A stretch of DNA of 13,161 nucleotides. It comes from Thermodesulfovibrionales bacterium (GTDB lineage Bacteria; Nitrospirota; Thermodesulfovibrionia; Thermodesulfovibrionales; SM23-35). How positions within the stretch are numbered: position 1 is the stretch's first letter; each line of letters starts with the position of its first letter. The position numbers were made by a program, and so were the translations under genes. The notes beneath the pieces were generated by a model. That model ran no database searches and was not told the origin of the DNA. It worked only from the letters and a program-made list of their open reading frames with translations. Below, one piece after another: positions 13,099 to 13,161 of this stretch. The stretch spans positions 1 through 13,161 of the forward strand of contig JAKLQR010000091.1 in assembly GCA_022013235.1 (NCBI GenBank). Direction: 5' to 3'.

Positions 13099-13161
13099 CT
13101 CTTCGCCGCCTTTGAAGTGATTAACCCGAAAAGTGCAGTTGACCTAAAATAATATCCCCAA
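13099..13161 (-). other. Upstream flank of the integrase at the window edge
   Basis: This 63-bp stretch would carry the integrase promoter and possibly part of attI. A leftward TATTAT (plus-strand 13149-13154) could be a -10, with its -35 beyond the window. I see no GTTRRRY core site on either strand and no LexA-type CTGT-N8-ACAG box in the visible part. In most integrons the cassette array lies on this side of the integrase gene. Confidence 0.3.

Noticed and set aside
13099..13161. attI core site or LexA box next to the integrase start.
   Set aside because: No GTTRRRY or CTGT-N8-ACAG sequence is present in the visible 63 bases; the closest matches break the consensus.
1..13161. CRISPR array, tRNA or rRNA genes.
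   Set aside because: No regularly spaced direct repeats and no tRNA- or rRNA-like sequence was seen on either strand.

Overview
The window is a compact stretch of a Gram-negative chromosome. Two genes for adding heptose to the LPS inner core show there is an outer membrane. Moderate GC, overlapping genes, an integron-type integrase and dispersed TGTCATT-type palindromes would suit an environmental lineage such as Nitrospirota or the deltaproteobacterial groups. That placement is a loose inference; no rRNA or tRNA gene is visible to test it.

Left end (1-1792, + strand). A nested inverted-repeat element (1-134) is followed by a good sigma-70-type promoter and a two-gene unit: a single-domain CheY/DivK-like receiver with a degraded active site, and a radical SAM/SPASM enzyme with a full set of iron-sulfur cysteines. 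No precursor peptide is evident nearby.

1797-5293 (- strand). A tandem-domain universal stress protein gene is coupled through an ATGA overlap to a P2-type cation ATPase. The ATPase membrane motifs resemble Na+/K+-ATPase alpha subunits more than SERCA.

5294-5633 is the divergent control region between the stress-protein operon and the LPS operon. Most of it is a 163-bp element with 30-bp, nearly perfect inverted arms.

5634-8232 (+ strand). This is a heptosyltransferase II fused to a GmhB-type heptose bisphosphate phosphatase, overlapping a second GT9 heptosyltransferase. Together they would complete part of ADP-heptose synthesis and transfer heptose to the LPS inner core.

8195-10426 (- strand). 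ilvB and ilvN encode the two subunits of acetolactate synthase (branched-chain amino acid synthesis). ilvN runs tail-to-tail into the heptosyltransferase gene. ilvC is not next to them.

10427-12055. A divergent promoter region leads to a long (448 aa) class II fructose-bisphosphate-aldolase-like gene with a strong Shine-Dalgarno site. It is followed by a palindromic repeat that may act as a terminator.

12057-13098 (- strand). An integron-type tyrosine recombinase is broken by one apparent 1-nt insertion. Its 5' end faces the right edge, so any attI site and cassette array would lie beyond the window.

Most of this is ordinary housekeeping sequence. The best candidates for something less described are the receiver plus SPASM-maturase pair, the 163-bp palindromic element, the heptosyltransferase-phosphatase fusion, and the integron integrase with whatever lies to its right.
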